NCBI RefSeq assembly: GCF_022869165.1
Contig: NZ_CP094929.1
Location: forward strand, 2,294,001-2,358,000
Reading direction: 5' to 3'
From: Sphaerochaeta associata
GTDB taxonomy: Bacteria; Spirochaetota; Spirochaetia; Sphaerochaetales; Sphaerochaetaceae
Length of the DNA stretch: 64,000 nucleotides
A program made the position numbers and the translations under genes. Below are positions 26,527 through 36,300 of the stretch, piece by piece. Positions within the stretch are counted from its first letter, which is position 1. Every line of letters begins with the position of its first letter. The notes under the pieces were generated by a model. The model was not told where the DNA came from and searched no databases. It worked only from the letters and a program-made list of their open reading frames with translations.

Positions 26527-28068
26527 ATGAGTGAATTCAACACCGACGAAACGCCCGTCGTGCGTATGGTCAACATTACCAAACACTTTCCCGGGGTCCT
26601 TGCGAACGACCAGGTGAGTCTGACCTTGCACAAGGGAGAAGTTCTTGCCTTGCTTGGTGAGAACGGAGCCGGCAAAAGCACCCTGATGAACATGCTGGTC
26701 GGCTTGTATCGGCCGGACAGTGGAGAAATCTACGTCAAGGAAAACCTGGTCGAGATCAACTCCCCCCAAGACTCCATGGCTTTGGGTATCGGCATGATCC
26801 ACCAGGAGTTCATGCTGGTGGGCAACATGAGTGTTGCCGAGAACATCATCCTGGGAATGAAGGATCTTCCATTCATTCCTCCAATGGCAGAGATAAAAGC
26901 GAAAATAACCGAATTGAGCAAACGTTACGGTTTGCAGGTTTATCCCGATAAAATCATCCAGGATCTCTCGGTGGGAGAACAGCAGCGCGTTGAAATTCTC
27001 AAGCTGTTGTATCGCGGAGCCGATATTCTCATTCTCGACGAACCGACGGCTGTCCTCACCCCCGGCGAATCCCGGGATTTGAACGAGATTCTGAAGAAGA
27101 TGTTGGCTGAAGGCAAGAGTGCCATTTTCATCACCCACAAGATGGATGAGGTCATGGAGTTCAGCCACACTGTACAAGTCCTGAGAAGGGGTAAATGTGT
27201 TTCAACCTGCCCCACCAAATCGATCAAGCGGGTACAAGACCTTGCCAACATGATGGTAGGCCGCGATATCCTTTTCTCTTTGGATCGCGGTCCCTATAAG
27301 CCCGGCGATGTCATGGTGGAAGCCAAGAACGTGGTTGTACTACCGGTCGGCGGAGGGAAACCCGTGCTCGACCATGTCAGTTTCTCCATCCGGGGTGGAG
27401 AGATTTTCGGCATTGCCGGTGTTGCAGGCAACGGCCAGCAGCAGCTGACCGAAGCCATCACAGGGCTGTTGAGGGTAAATGAGGGTTCCATTTACCTCAA
27501 TGGGAAGGATATGACCAACAAGACCCCGCTGCAGGTCATTAAAAGCGGTGTCAGTCACATTCCAGCCGACCGCGGACGTATGGGTGTGGTCGGTGATATG
27601 AGTGTCGGTGACAACCTCTCCATGAAGAAATACCGCACCGACGAGCTGTCCAGCCATAGTGTGATAAAGCGGAATTGGGTCCGCAAGTTTGCAGACCACC
27701 TCATCGAGGTATTCACCATCAAGACACCGAACCAGGATACCTCGGTCAAGTTCCTCAGCGGAGGCAACATCCAAAAGACCATCCTCGCCCGTGAGATTGA
27801 TTCCTGCGGTGGAATTTTAATCGCAGTGTATCCATCGCGGGGGCTCGATGTCGGGGCCACCGAGGCGGTTAGGCAGAATATCATCAAGCAGAGAGACAAG
27901 GGAAACGCTGTGCTGCTGGTCAGCGAGGAGCTCGAGGAACTCTTGATGGTGGCAGACAGAATTGCAGTCATGTTTGAAGGAAGAATTATGGACATTGTGA
28001 ATGCAGCGGATGCAACAACTGAGGAGCTTGGCATGTTGATGGCTGGCGTTGACAGGAGGGATATATGA
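26527..28068 (+). CDS. Nucleoside-type ABC transporter ATP-binding protein
   Basis: A 513-residue protein with two fused ABC domains, the arrangement of sugar and BMP-type nucleoside importers. Domain 1 has Walker A GENGAGKST at about residues 43-51, signature LSVGEQQRVEIL and Walker B ILILDEPTAVL. Domain 2 has a degenerate Walker A (GVAGNGQQQ, lacking the lysine) and the signature LSGGNIQKTILARE, so probably only one site hydrolyses ATP efficiently. It overlaps the next permease gene by ATGA. Confidence 0.93.
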   Translation: MSEFNTDETPVVRMVNITKHFPGVLANDQVSLTLHKGEVLALLGENGAGKSTLMNMLVGLYRPDSGEIYVKENLVEINSPQDSMALGIGMIHQEFMLVGNMSVAENIILGMKDLPFIPPMAEIKAKITELSKRYGLQVYPDKIIQDLSVGEQQRVEILKLLYRGADILILDEPTAVLTPGESRDLNEILKKMLAEGKSAIFITHKMDEVMEFSHTVQVLRRGKCVSTCPTKSIKRVQDLANMMVGRDILFSLDRGPYKPGDVMVEAKNVVVLPVGGGKPVLDHVSFSIRGGEIFGIAGVAGNGQQQLTEAITGLLRVNEGSIYLNGKDMTNKTPLQVIKSGVSHIPADRGRMGVVGDMSVGDNLSMKKYRTDELSSHSVIKRNWVRKFADHLIEVFTIKTPNQDTSVKFLSGGNIQKTILAREIDSCGGILIAVYPSRGLDVGATEAVRQNIIKQRDKGNAVLLVSEELEELLMVADRIAVMFEGRIMDIVNAADATTEELGMLMAGVDRRDI

Positions 28069-29129
28069 GATTCAGCCTTGAAAAGCGGGATAACCGCTCC
28101 AAGAAAATGACCATCCTCGTGCCTATTGTCAGCCTGCTCGTCTCCTTTATACTCGGGGCGATCGTCCTGTCCATCTCCAATGCAAATCCGGCGAGAACCT
28201 ACGTAGCCATGCTCAAGGGAGCTTTCGGCAGCCAGACAAAAATACAGTACACGATCGCAAAATCGATTCCGTTGCTGCTGTGCGGCCTTGCAGTGGGTAT
28301 TGCATTCCGTCTCAAATTCTGGAACATCGGAGCTGAAGGCCAATACATCAGCGGTGTAATCGGCATCACGTGGGTCATGCAATTCTGGACCTTCCTTCCC
28401 ACCTATCTCCTGTTGCCCGTAGGCATGGTTGTAGGTATTCTCTTTGGCGCTATGTGGGGAGGCATTCCAGGGGTCTTGAAAGCACAGTGGAGCGTCGACG
28501 AGACACTTACTACGCTGATGATGAACTACATCATCATCGGATATGCCGAGTACCTGTATATCAATGCTTGGAAAGCACCCCGTGGAAACATGGGAACGGT
28601 CCTGTATCCCGAAGCGGCTTGGTTGCCGAGAATCTGGGGAAGAGTGCACGCCGGGGTCTACTTCGCCTTGATTCTTGTCGTCATTCTCTGGTTCGTGCTG
28701 TATAAGACACGATGGGGTTTTGAACTCAATATGATCGGCAAGAACCAACGGGCCGCCCGTTGTCAGGGTGTTTCCATCAAACGGAACATCATCCTGGCCA
28801 TGCTGGTCAGCGGAGGCATTGCAGGCCTTGCCGGGGTCATCGACAGCGCTGCGGTGACACACCAGCTTACCAAGGGTGTCAACAGCGGGTATGGCTTCAC
28901 CGGCATCATCATTGCATGGATGAGCGGACTCAATCCCTTTGTCTCCATCCTCGTAGCCGTCATCATGGCGGCCCTTGAAACGGGATCGGATGCACTTCAG
29001 ATTATGAAGCTGCCCTCTGCGATGGGTGAAGTGATGCAGGGTTTGATTCTCATTCCATTGCTCGCCGGCAGTATTTTTGCAGAATATCGACTGGTGATCC
29101 ATGCAAAGCACAAGGAGGCTGTCGTATGA
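28065..29129 (+). CDS. ABC transporter permease (BMP-linked, first)
   Basis: A 354-residue inner-membrane permease of the branched-chain/ribose-type group with about nine helices and the conserved cytoplasmic loop FWNIGAEGQYISG followed by GMWGGIPG-like and EWLIN-type segments (RWGFELNMIGKNQRAARCQG). It forms the channel with the second permease. Overlaps both neighbours by ATGA, so all three are translationally coupled. Confidence 0.92.
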   Translation: MRFSLEKRDNRSKKMTILVPIVSLLVSFILGAIVLSISNANPARTYVAMLKGAFGSQTKIQYTIAKSIPLLLCGLAVGIAFRLKFWNIGAEGQYISGVIGITWVMQFWTFLPTYLLLPVGMVVGILFGAMWGGIPGVLKAQWSVDETLTTLMMNYIIIGYAEYLYINAWKAPRGNMGTVLYPEAAWLPRIWGRVHAGVYFALILVVILWFVLYKTRWGFELNMIGKNQRAARCQGVSIKRNIILAMLVSGGIAGLAGVIDSAAVTHQLTKGVNSGYGFTGIIIAWMSGLNPFVSILVAVIMAALETGSDALQIMKLPSAMGEVMQGLILIPLLAGSIFAEYRLVIHAKHKEAVV

Positions 29130-30097
29130 ACTTCCTGGACTTTTTTACCCGACTGCTGGCAGCAACGCTCGCTATGGGTACTTCGCTCACCTATGCAACC
29201 TTGGGTGAGGTATACACCGAAAAAACCGGTATTCTCAACCTGGGTATGGAAGGTACCATGCTCATGGGAGCTTTGGCCGGTTTTGCTACAGCTTACAATA
29301 CAGGCAACCTCTACATTGCGTTGGTGGTCGCCATGGTCGTAGGAGCCATGCTCTCCCTGATTCACGCATTTTTGTGCATCACCATGCGTGCAAACCAGGT
29401 AGTAGCAGGCTTGGCCATCACCATGTTCGGTACCGGTCTGGCAAACTTCCTTGGGCAAAGACTGGGACCGGCAACGAACAATTTCAACCTCACCGGTATG
29501 AATCTTGCCTCCAAATTCGACAATATTGCCATTCCGGGCCTCAGCCAGATTCCGATCATCGGGGCTCTCTTCGATGTTTCCATCCTTACCTATGCTCTGT
29601 ACTTCCTCTTGCCGTTCGCCTGGTTCTTCCTCTATAAGACCAAGCACGGCATGGTTGTTCGTGCAGTAGGAGAGAATCCGAGAACAGCTGCCGCCATGGG
29701 TATTTCGGTATCGAAGATCCGTTACCTCTATACTACCATCGGCGGTATGTTCGCCGGCTTGGGCGGGGCATGCCTGTCGCTCAGTTTCATCCCCAGCTGG
29801 AATGAGGGCATGACAGGCGGAAAGGGCTGGATCGTCATCGCACTAGTGATTTTCTCGGCATGGAATCCCGGTCGTGTGGTAATCGGAACCTTGGTGTTCG
29901 GTGGTATCACCAGCTTGCAGTTCAGCCTCCAGGCGGCTGGATTCAAGATGGTTATTCCCGCCCAATTCCTTGGTTTCTCACCCTATCTGATCACCCTTTT
30001 GGTACTCACCGCCATGACCATCATCAACCAAAAGAAACGAGGCTCCTTCGCATCCCCTACTGCGTTGGGCACTTCTTTTGCAATCGATGACAAATAA
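29126..30097 (+). CDS. ABC transporter permease (BMP-linked, second)
   Basis: A 323-residue partner permease with LNLGMEGTMLMGA near residue 38, matching the NIGAEGQ loop in the first permease, and VRAVGENPRTAAAMGISV near residue 180. About eight helices. It is the last gene of the operon, closed by a strong terminator 40 nt later. Confidence 0.92.
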   Translation: MNFLDFFTRLLAATLAMGTSLTYATLGEVYTEKTGILNLGMEGTMLMGALAGFATAYNTGNLYIALVVAMVVGAMLSLIHAFLCITMRANQVVAGLAITMFGTGLANFLGQRLGPATNNFNLTGMNLASKFDNIAIPGLSQIPIIGALFDVSILTYALYFLLPFAWFFLYKTKHGMVVRAVGENPRTAAAMGISVSKIRYLYTTIGGMFAGLGGACLSLSFIPSWNEGMTGGKGWIVIALVIFSAWNPGRVVIGTLVFGGITSLQFSLQAAGFKMVIPAQFLGFSPYLITLLVLTAMTIINQKKRGSFASPTALGTSFAIDDK

Positions 30098-30136
30098 GGG
30101 ATAGAAGCTTCCCTATTCAACAATCACGTCTTTACA

Positions 30137-30175
30137 CCACCTTGCCTTCAATTTACGGCAAGGTGGTTTTCTTTT
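30137..30175 (+). terminator. Terminator of the BMP transporter operon
   Basis: A perfect 10-bp stem CCACCTTGCC / GGCAAGGTGG with a 10-nt loop, followed by TTTTCTTTT. Confidence 0.93.
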
Positions 30176-30313
30176 GGTGTACCATTGCAATACAACCATT
30201 GCATTCTATATGATTATTACTGTTGGATTTTATCCATTATGTACTTATTTCGATAGTTTACACTAACTATTAATTTTTATTGACAATAATTGTTTATAAT
30301 TGTTATATTTTAA

Positions 30314-30342
30314 TTGACAATACACCTATTTTCTGATATTCT
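30314..30342 (+). promoter_or_regulatory. Promoter of the ice-binding-like lipoprotein gene
   Basis: TTGACA, a 17-nt spacer and TATTCT. A second, less well spaced TTGACA lies about 35 nt upstream. The predicted start near 30349 leaves a leader of about 325 nt. Confidence 0.65.
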
Positions 30343-30348
30343 TAGAAT

Positions 30349-30674
30349 CGAGAAGAAGTCTTACCGTAGGTATTCTCCTATGCAGAAGACGCAAGATCTG
30401 ATCACAAGCAGGCAATTATTGCCAACCTAAGAACAGCTTCCTTACATTCTTTAGCGAAAGGACCTTGAGAGCGTAAGAAAAACCGTTTTTGTGAGGGGTT
30501 TGGAAGCTTGTAAACACACAAGCCAGTTTGCGGTGCGATAAGACGTTTTACGTCATTCAAGATTTTCAGCTTCAACGAGTATCCCCTCAAGGTGAGAAAG
30601 GCAGCAACACGCCTTCAACAAATCCAGCAGGGTACTTTTTGATTGATCCTTGAGGACAACAAAAAGGAAAAGCT
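30349..30674 (+). promoter_or_regulatory. Long structured 5' leader, unknown class
   Basis: Several local hairpins: GTCTT/AAGAC (30358-30390) enclosing CGTAGG/CCTATG; GGCAA-TTA-TTGCC (30411-30423); GCTTGT/ACAAGC (30506-30523); GACGT/ACGTC (30542-30554). CCTCAAGG at 30585-30592 can pair either with CCTTGAG at 30473-30479 or CCTTGAGG at 30648-30655, an alternative-pairing design. A 16-codon ORF (30380-30430, MQKTQDLI...) lies inside with a weak ribosome site. I could not match it to cyclic-di-GMP, TPP, cobalamin or other known riboswitch consensus. Confidence 0.5.
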
Positions 30675-32357
30675 ATGAAAAAAAAAGTAACCGGTACTGT
30701 AGTAAGTTTACTACTCGTACTCCTGGTTGCACTGGTCTTCACCAATTGCAACATGAACAACGCCCCAATTCCAAATTCGAGTCTGACAATCAAGTTCACA
30801 CCGGATGCACAAGCCCGAACAATAACACCCGACACCCTGAATCTTACTGTCAATACATATGATATCAGCGGAACAGGGCCAAATGGTGCGGTTTTCTCAA
30901 AACTAGGAATCACTACAAGTTCCTATGAAGTGTTGGATCTCGTCCCAGGGGAATGGTCTGTCACGGCAAAGGGAAAAAATGCTGACGGAATTGTGATTGT
31001 CCAATCCAGCGCAACTTCAGTTACATTGAACAGCGAGACAAGCACCCTTTCGCTCACCCTGTTGCCCCTGCTTGGAACAGGAACCTTCAATCTCGACCTT
31101 TCATGGCCGGCGGATTTGATAGATACACCTGTAATCAGTGCAACGCTAACTCCAGATGTCGGAGAGGCCATTCCTCTTACGTTTGTCATCTCGGGAACTA
31201 CAGCCTCGCTTGCTCCCTTGACCCTCGAACGCGGGTATTATGAACTCAGTGTAAAACTCATCGATTCCTCGTTCGATCAGTATCTTGTATGGTCAAAGGT
31301 TGAAGAAGTTCTCATATTTGCGGATGCAACAAGCAGTAAAAACTGGACTCTCGTTGAAGCGGATATGAATACTCCTACTCCAATTGATTTGGGATTAGTT
31401 CTTATAGTAGATACCAAGTCTCCCATCCAAATGGCGCTCTCTGGGGTACTCGCTCTCCTAGCCTACGACACATCGATGACGGTAACCGCATCAGGAACTC
31501 CTGTTCCAACCTCGTGGAAATGGTTTCTGGATGGAGATGTGCTAGTTGGAGAAACAGCTTCTTCGGTGACAATAGGCATCGGTCTGGCTGAGAATACACT
31601 CCACACCTTGACGGTCATCGGAAGGAATGGTGATATCGCCGGTTCAACTGATGCGACATTTCGCATAGGGGAAGCGCCTGTCATGATCGATCCTATCGAT
31701 TTGTTGTCGGCAGGCTCGTATGTCATTCTGGCACAGTCAGCTATCTCAGGTAATGCGGGAACCAATGTTGTCGGTGATATCGGCGTAAGCCCGGTGACTT
31801 CGGCAGCAATAACCGGATTCGACCTCGTACTCGATTCGTTGGGAACTTTCTCGACCTCGGGTCTCGTAACGGGTTCAGTCTATGCTTCCGATTATGCTGA
31901 GCCGACTACAGCGAACCTTTCCCAGGCGGTTCTGGATGCAAATGCAGCCTACGAGGCAGCCAATTCCAGAGTCGATGCCAATGTGGTTGCTGATCTGCCT
32001 ATAGAAATTGGTGGTATGACCTTGGTCCCCGGCCTCTATGCATGGACTTCGGCAGTATCCATCAGTACCACACTGACGCTTGATGGCTCAGCTTCTGCGG
32101 TTTGGATATTCCAGATTGATGGATCGCTGACACAAGCTGCAAGCATTGAGGTGCTTCTATCCGGTGGTGCATTGCCACAGAACATTTTCTGGCAGGTTGG
32201 TGGTGGCGTCGGCTTGGGAGCCAATGCCCACATGGAAGGTGTAATCCTATCGGGAACCGGTATTGCCCTTGGTGCAGGAGCCTCTGTTGATGGCCGCCTG
32301 TTCGCCAAGACAGCGGTAACCTTGGATGGCTCAACGGTGACACAGCCTTTGTTGTAG
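30675..32357 (+). CDS. Lipoprotein with ice-binding-like (DUF3494) domain
   Basis: A 560-residue exported protein. The signal peptide ends in LVFTNC, a loose lipobox typical of spirochaetes, so it should be lipid-anchored. Residues about 30-330 are beta-rich, Ig-like segments rich in Thr and Ser. The C-terminal part from about residue 345 (SAGSYVILAQSAISG, then VGDIGVSP and LPQNIFWQVGGGVGLG) has the DUF3494 beta-solenoid pattern found in ice-binding proteins and many bacterial adhesins. In a non-polar anaerobe an adhesion or surface role is as likely as ice binding. Confidence 0.8.
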   Translation: MKKKVTGTVVSLLLVLLVALVFTNCNMNNAPIPNSSLTIKFTPDAQARTITPDTLNLTVNTYDISGTGPNGAVFSKLGITTSSYEVLDLVPGEWSVTAKGKNADGIVIVQSSATSVTLNSETSTLSLTLLPLLGTGTFNLDLSWPADLIDTPVISATLTPDVGEAIPLTFVISGTTASLAPLTLERGYYELSVKLIDSSFDQYLVWSKVEEVLIFADATSSKNWTLVEADMNTPTPIDLGLVLIVDTKSPIQMALSGVLALLAYDTSMTVTASGTPVPTSWKWFLDGDVLVGETASSVTIGIGLAENTLHTLTVIGRNGDIAGSTDATFRIGEAPVMIDPIDLLSAGSYVILAQSAISGNAGTNVVGDIGVSPVTSAAITGFDLVLDSLGTFSTSGLVTGSVYASDYAEPTTANLSQAVLDANAAYEAANSRVDANVVADLPIEIGGMTLVPGLYAWTSAVSISTTLTLDGSASAVWIFQIDGSLTQAASIEVLLSGGALPQNIFWQVGGGVGLGANAHMEGVILSGTGIALGAGASVDGRLFAKTAVTLDGSTVTQPLL

Positions 32358-32432
32358 ACTGAATTGCGTACCTAATCCATACGGTGCGCAGTTTTTCCTC
32401 TCACAGAATTTTACTCTCACTTTTTATGCAGA

Positions 32433-32454
32433 AGGGACCGCAAGGTCCCTTTTT
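32433..32454 (+). terminator. Intrinsic terminator after the lipoprotein gene
   Basis: Seven-bp stem AGGGACC / GGTCCCT with a GCAA tetraloop and five T. Confidence 0.9.
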
Positions 32455-32460
32455 CAACAC

Positions 32461-32489
32461 TTGTCCTCCATCCTGCATTTAGTTAGGAT
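32461..32489 (+). promoter_or_regulatory. Promoter of the YbaK gene
   Basis: TTGTCC, a 17-nt spacer and TAGGAT, then 6 nt to the ATG. Predicts a leaderless mRNA. Confidence 0.55.
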
Positions 32490-32495
32490 ACAGGC

Positions 32496-32963
32496 ATGAA
32501 GAAGACCAATGCCATGAGAATCCTGGAAAGCCTGGGAATTGAGTATGAGGTGCTCTCCTATGAGTGGGATGAGGAGCACTTGGATGCTGTACATGCCAGC
32601 CAGACGGCCGGATTGCTCCCCCAGCAGGTTTTCAAGACCATTGTCATGCAGGATACGGACAAGGCTGTCTTTGTATTTTGCCTGCCCGCCGACTTCAGTG
32701 TCAGCTTGAAAAAAGCTCGCGCCCTTACCGGCAGCAGGGACCTGGACTTGATCAAACTCAGTCAGCTGCAGGATCTCACCGGTTATATCAGGGGTGGCTG
32801 TTCACCGCTTGGGATGAAGAAGCACTACCCTACCTACATTGAGGAGCTCGCACAGCTGGAAGAGCATATATATGTCAGTGCAGGCCAACGAGGCCTGCAA
32901 CTGAAGATCAAACCTGCAGATTTAGTGCATGCGGCGAACGCTGCATTTGCCGACTTCACCTGA
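32496..32963 (+). CDS. ybaK: Cys-tRNA(Pro)/Cys-tRNA(Cys) deacylase YbaK
   Basis: A 155-residue editing protein of the YbaK/EbsC/ProX family that hydrolyses mischarged Cys-tRNA(Pro). It has the expected KKTNAMRILESLGI start, the conserved lysine in QVFKTIVMQ, GGCSPLGMKKHYPTYI and a C-terminal SAGQRGLQLKIKPADL. There is no ribosome site; the ATG is 6 nt after the -10. It is convergent with the next gene with a 1-nt gap. Confidence 0.92.
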   Translation: MKKTNAMRILESLGIEYEVLSYEWDEEHLDAVHASQTAGLLPQQVFKTIVMQDTDKAVFVFCLPADFSVSLKKARALTGSRDLDLIKLSQLQDLTGYIRGGCSPLGMKKHYPTYIEELAQLEEHIYVSAGQRGLQLKIKPADLVHAANAAFADFT

Positions 32964-32964
32964 C

Positions 32965-33852
32965 TCAGTCATGACGATTATGACTGGTAAAGAAGCGCCT
33001 TAGCCGCCTCGAGACTGATACACTGATCAAGAAAAGCAATACCACAACAGCCGTACCCAACAAGCCTGTCGACCACCTGAGGGTAAACACTCCCAATTGA
33101 TAACCGGACAGGAAGAAGTCGAGCGATGTCATTGTCCCGAACAGTACTACCAAGGTAGCCAGAACAACATCGGCAAGAGGGACCCGCTTATTTTTTCGAT
33201 TGGTGAACCAGAGGGAGAAGAGGGCTAGCAAAAGCAACAAGGTTGCGATTACGGGAAGCGTAACGGGGACAAACCAAGTCAAGCCCTGCTCCAGCACCAA
33301 ATTGATAAACGCCAGATAGGCAAGCGATCCCAGCAGACATATTCCTGCCACCTTTTTTGGTTTTTGTACAGCCCTGCGGGTGAACGGATAGACAAAGTAG
33401 AGCCATCCAACACCAAGTGCGGGGCTTGCAATAAGTGACCAGAAAAGCCTGAGGTCGGAAGCATCCAGACCAACGAGATAAACTGCGACCAGAACGCATT
33501 GGATGGAGGCCTGCATCGTATAGGTAGGTTTTGCACTGAAAGCAAGGATGAGGGAAAGGGCCGCCATCGCGATACTGAACAGCGGGATGAAGCTCTGGTT
33601 TCCGTTGCCGCTGAGCCACATGGAGAGGAATACCGTCAATTCACTGATAACAAAAAGAGAAATAATGAGCTCAATAATACCTTTGCGTGTCTTATTGACT
33701 CCACCCAAGCCTCTGGAAGGTAGTTTTTGAGCAAACAGCGGTTGCTGCTTGCTTTCTTCCATTCCGGGTGGAAGCTGTACCGGTGTTTTACATAAGGGAC
33801 AGGCTTTGCTTCCCTCTTCAAGTTTTACGCCACATCGAATGCAATAGGCCAT
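32965..33852 (-). CDS. Zinc-ribbon membrane protein (DUF6320-like)
   Basis: A 295-residue protein with an N-terminal zinc ribbon (CIRCG...CPLCKTPVQLP, residues 4-28) followed after a linker by about eight membrane helices. It lies 8 nt downstream of the acyltransferase-like gene. The same pair, zinc-ribbon membrane protein with condensation-like protein, occurs together in Firmicutes to my memory. The function is unknown; a role in lipid or cell-envelope acylation would fit. Confidence 0.7.
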   Translation of the reverse strand: MAYCIRCGVKLEEGSKACPLCKTPVQLPPGMEESKQQPLFAQKLPSRGLGGVNKTRKGIIELIISLFVISELTVFLSMWLSGNGNQSFIPLFSIAMAALSLILAFSAKPTYTMQASIQCVLVAVYLVGLDASDLRLFWSLIASPALGVGWLYFVYPFTRRAVQKPKKVAGICLLGSLAYLAFINLVLEQGLTWFVPVTLPVIATLLLLLALFSLWFTNRKNKRVPLADVVLATLVVLFGTMTSLDFFLSGYQLGVFTLRWSTGLLGTAVVVLLFLISVSVSRRLRRFFTSHNRHD

Positions 33853-33860
33853 AGTTGCTC

Positions 33861-35168
33861 CTACCTGTCAGTTTCTCTATTGGTCGACAGGGTAACTTCA
33901 ATGCCATCCTCAACCATAAAGGTGCAAAACAACCGTTCCAATTCTGTGTCGGTGTTGAGGAAGCTGGTGAAGTTAACCACAATGGTATCGAGATATCCTA
34001 TCACAGCCAGGGCCACCCTATTCAGCAGTCCTGGGCTCAGATGAAAATCAGCTCTACGAATCGCGCCTTCCAAGGCCGGAGGCAGCTCAAGCTGGCCGAG
34101 GTTGGAGATGACTCCTGAGTACTGGTCATCCCCCAAAAAGTCGGAAAGCAGTTTGAACAAAGGATTCTTCAGTATATTGGGAGCAAAACGAATCAACGGC
34201 GTCCGCTCTCCACCGACATTCCTTCGTATCTGGCTCAGCAGGCGTTTGCGGTCCTGGCTGACAGCCATCTGCAAATGCACCTCCTTTGCAATCTCCTCAA
34301 ACGTATAGTATCCGAGGGCCGGCTCAATTCCGATAACGGCAAACAACGTGAAGTTGCGCATCGTCTCATACCCGAAAATCTTGCGCAGATTCATGGGCAC
34401 TGAAAGCCGTATGGGTTTGCGCTGCTTTTGCAACGGTACTTCCTGCTGCTGCAGCTGCTGCAGTGCATACAAGTATGTTGATGACAAGTACTCACCGATG
34501 GTAATACCGCGGGCTTTCGCCCGTTCCTTGATCTGTTTGGTCGGAATGCTCGCACTGATGACTTTGACTCTATCATCAATGCTTCCCGTTCCTTTTCGGT
34601 GATACGCTTTGCTGATTTTCGGATACGAGGGAAGGTTTTTATCATACAGATGCTGGAAGGGATCGCTGAACTCCTGGATGGAAGGCCTAGCCTTGTAATT
34701 CAGAGCCCCGGGAAATTGAAAATCAGCAATATTGGCATAGTGGCAATACCGTTCCACCAGCAGCTTCAAGTACGCCATGGCTCCCGATCCATCGGTAAGG
34801 GCATGGAAGCACTCCAAGGCGATACGATGTTCGCTATACAAGACCTTGAACAGGTATCCATTGTTCTCCTTGAAGGAAAAGCGGCCGCTTGGGTACGATT
34901 CTTCCGGATGCACAAGGGGCTGTTTCGTATTGGGACTGAGATAATACCAAAAAAAACCCGCATGAAGACTGACCTTCGCATAGGAACAGCGTTCCAGCAC
35001 ATCGTGTAGAGCCTGCTCAAGAATCTCTTGCTTGATCGTGTAACACAAATCCAAGGAGACCCTGAACGTATTTGCGTTGTACACAGCCTCGGTGGGAGGG
35101 TATATCAATGCTGAATTATCTAGTGCAATAAACCCCTCAGGGGTGTAGTTTTGTACTCGTATCTTCAA
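33861..35168 (-). CDS. Condensation-fold acyltransferase-like protein
   Basis: A 435-residue protein of the chloramphenicol-acetyltransferase/condensation fold, similar to alcohol acetyltransferases. The catalytic-type motif is ECFHALTDGSGA at about residues 113-124 (H-x3-D-G). The start is TTG overlapping the gcvT stop as TTGA; no ATG occurs in frame for over 100 codons and GAGGGATGAAG lies upstream. The natural acyl donor and acceptor cannot be told. Probably cotranscribed with gcvT and the zinc-ribbon protein. Confidence 0.75.
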   Translation of the reverse strand: MKIRVQNYTPEGFIALDNSALIYPPTEAVYNANTFRVSLDLCYTIKQEILEQALHDVLERCSYAKVSLHAGFFWYYLSPNTKQPLVHPEESYPSGRFSFKENNGYLFKVLYSEHRIALECFHALTDGSGAMAYLKLLVERYCHYANIADFQFPGALNYKARPSIQEFSDPFQHLYDKNLPSYPKISKAYHRKGTGSIDDRVKVISASIPTKQIKERAKARGITIGEYLSSTYLYALQQLQQQEVPLQKQRKPIRLSVPMNLRKIFGYETMRNFTLFAVIGIEPALGYYTFEEIAKEVHLQMAVSQDRKRLLSQIRRNVGGERTPLIRFAPNILKNPLFKLLSDFLGDDQYSGVISNLGQLELPPALEGAIRRADFHLSPGLLNRVALAVIGYLDTIVVNFTSFLNTDTELERLFCTFMVEDGIEVTLSTNRETDR

Positions 35169-36283
35169 GGTTGTTCGTTCTTCATCCCTCGTTTATAAAA
35201 CGGGGTCCGTACCAACTTCGCCCGTTTGCGCTGTCCATGAATCTCAACTTCCACGACATCGCCAAACTTCAGGCTGGTTGCCCGGTCGATGAGCACATAG
35301 GCACAAAAAATGCCCAAGCTGGGGCTCTTGTTTCCGCTGGTGACATATCCGATATCATGCCCTTCGAGAAGTACCCGATACCCGCTGCGGGGGACTGCCT
35401 TGTCGAGCATCTCAATACCACGAAGCGTTCGGGGTATACCCTCTTCCTGCTGTTTGGCCAAAGCCTCTTTCCCGCAGAAATCCATCTTATCAAGCTTAAC
35501 AAAGACACCGAGGTTCGCTTCAAGGGGTGTGATGGTATCACTGATCTCATGCCCATACAGGGGAAGCTTTGCTTCCATGCGCAACGTGTCCCGGCTGCCC
35601 AGTCCGCAAGGAATAAGTCCGAAGTCTCTTCCAGCTTCAAGCAGGATGTCCCAAAGCAGCGGTCCATCATCGGCTGCACAATAGAGCTCAAAACCATCCT
35701 CACCGGTATATCCGGTTCGACTGATGAGAGCCATCACCTCACCGACTTCACACTGACTTCTGAAGGTAAAGCTCTTGATCGTGGTGCAATCAGGCACCAA
35801 GGTGCTGAGAATCCGCTCAGCCGATGGCCCCTGCAGCGCCAGCTGAACCGTGGATGCAGAGAGGTCGACCACCTGAGGGCAGAAATGGGCATGGGGGTTG
35901 TCATGGGTAATCCACGACAAGTCCTTTTCCGTATTGGAGGCATTCATCACTACCAGAAAGGAGGTATCGGTACGGCGATAGATGAGCAGGTCGTCAACCA
36001 CCGTCCCGTTGGGATAGCACATCAACGTATAGCGGCACTGTCCTACGGTCATGTCACTGATCGAATTGGTGCACAAGTAGTCGAGGTAAGAGTCGGCGTC
36101 ATCGCCACTGACCAGACACTCTCCCATGTGCGAGACATCAAAGAGACCTGCTTTGGTACGAACAGCTTCGTGTTCTGCAAGAATGCCGGTTGCAAATTGT
36201 ACCGGCAGTTCCCATCCTCCGAAGTCAATCAGCTTGACATCCGAATAGGTACTGTATCGCTCATACAAGGGTGTGCGTTTCAT
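35165..36283 (-). CDS. gcvT: Aminomethyltransferase (glycine cleavage T protein)
   Basis: The 372-residue product transfers the methylene group from the H protein to tetrahydrofolate. It has [16 protein letters not shown] at the start, [10 protein letters not shown] at about residues 47-56, [14 protein letters not shown] near 188-201 and [13 protein letters not shown] near 226. No gcvH, gcvP or lpd gene is adjacent, so the rest of the complex is elsewhere, or this is a folate-dependent relative. It follows the RidA gene by 17 nt; the ribosome site is AGAGGAA. Confidence 0.88.
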   Translation of the reverse strand: MKRTPLYERYSTYSDVKLIDFGGWELPVQFATGILAEHEAVRTKAGLFDVSHMGECLVSGDDADSYLDYLCTNSISDMTVGQCRYTLMCYPNGTVVDDLLIYRRTDTSFLVVMNASNTEKDLSWITHDNPHAHFCPQVVDLSASTVQLALQGPSAERILSTLVPDCTTIKSFTFRSQCEVGEVMALISRTGYTGEDGFELYCAADDGPLLWDILLEAGRDFGLIPCGLGSRDTLRMEAKLPLYGHEISDTITPLEANLGVFVKLDKMDFCGKEALAKQQEEGIPRTLRGIEMLDKAVPRSGYRVLLEGHDIGYVTSGNKSPSLGIFCAYVLIDRATSLKFGDVVEVEIHGQRKRAKLVRTPFYKRGMKNEQP

Positions 36284-36300
36284 GATAATTCCTCTTTATT

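Noticed and set aside
30349-30674. Cyclic-di-GMP (GEMM) riboswitch or 6S RNA
   Set aside because: Only a GACGCAA fragment resembles GEMM; the rest of its core is missing, and there is no long central bubble as in 6S RNA.
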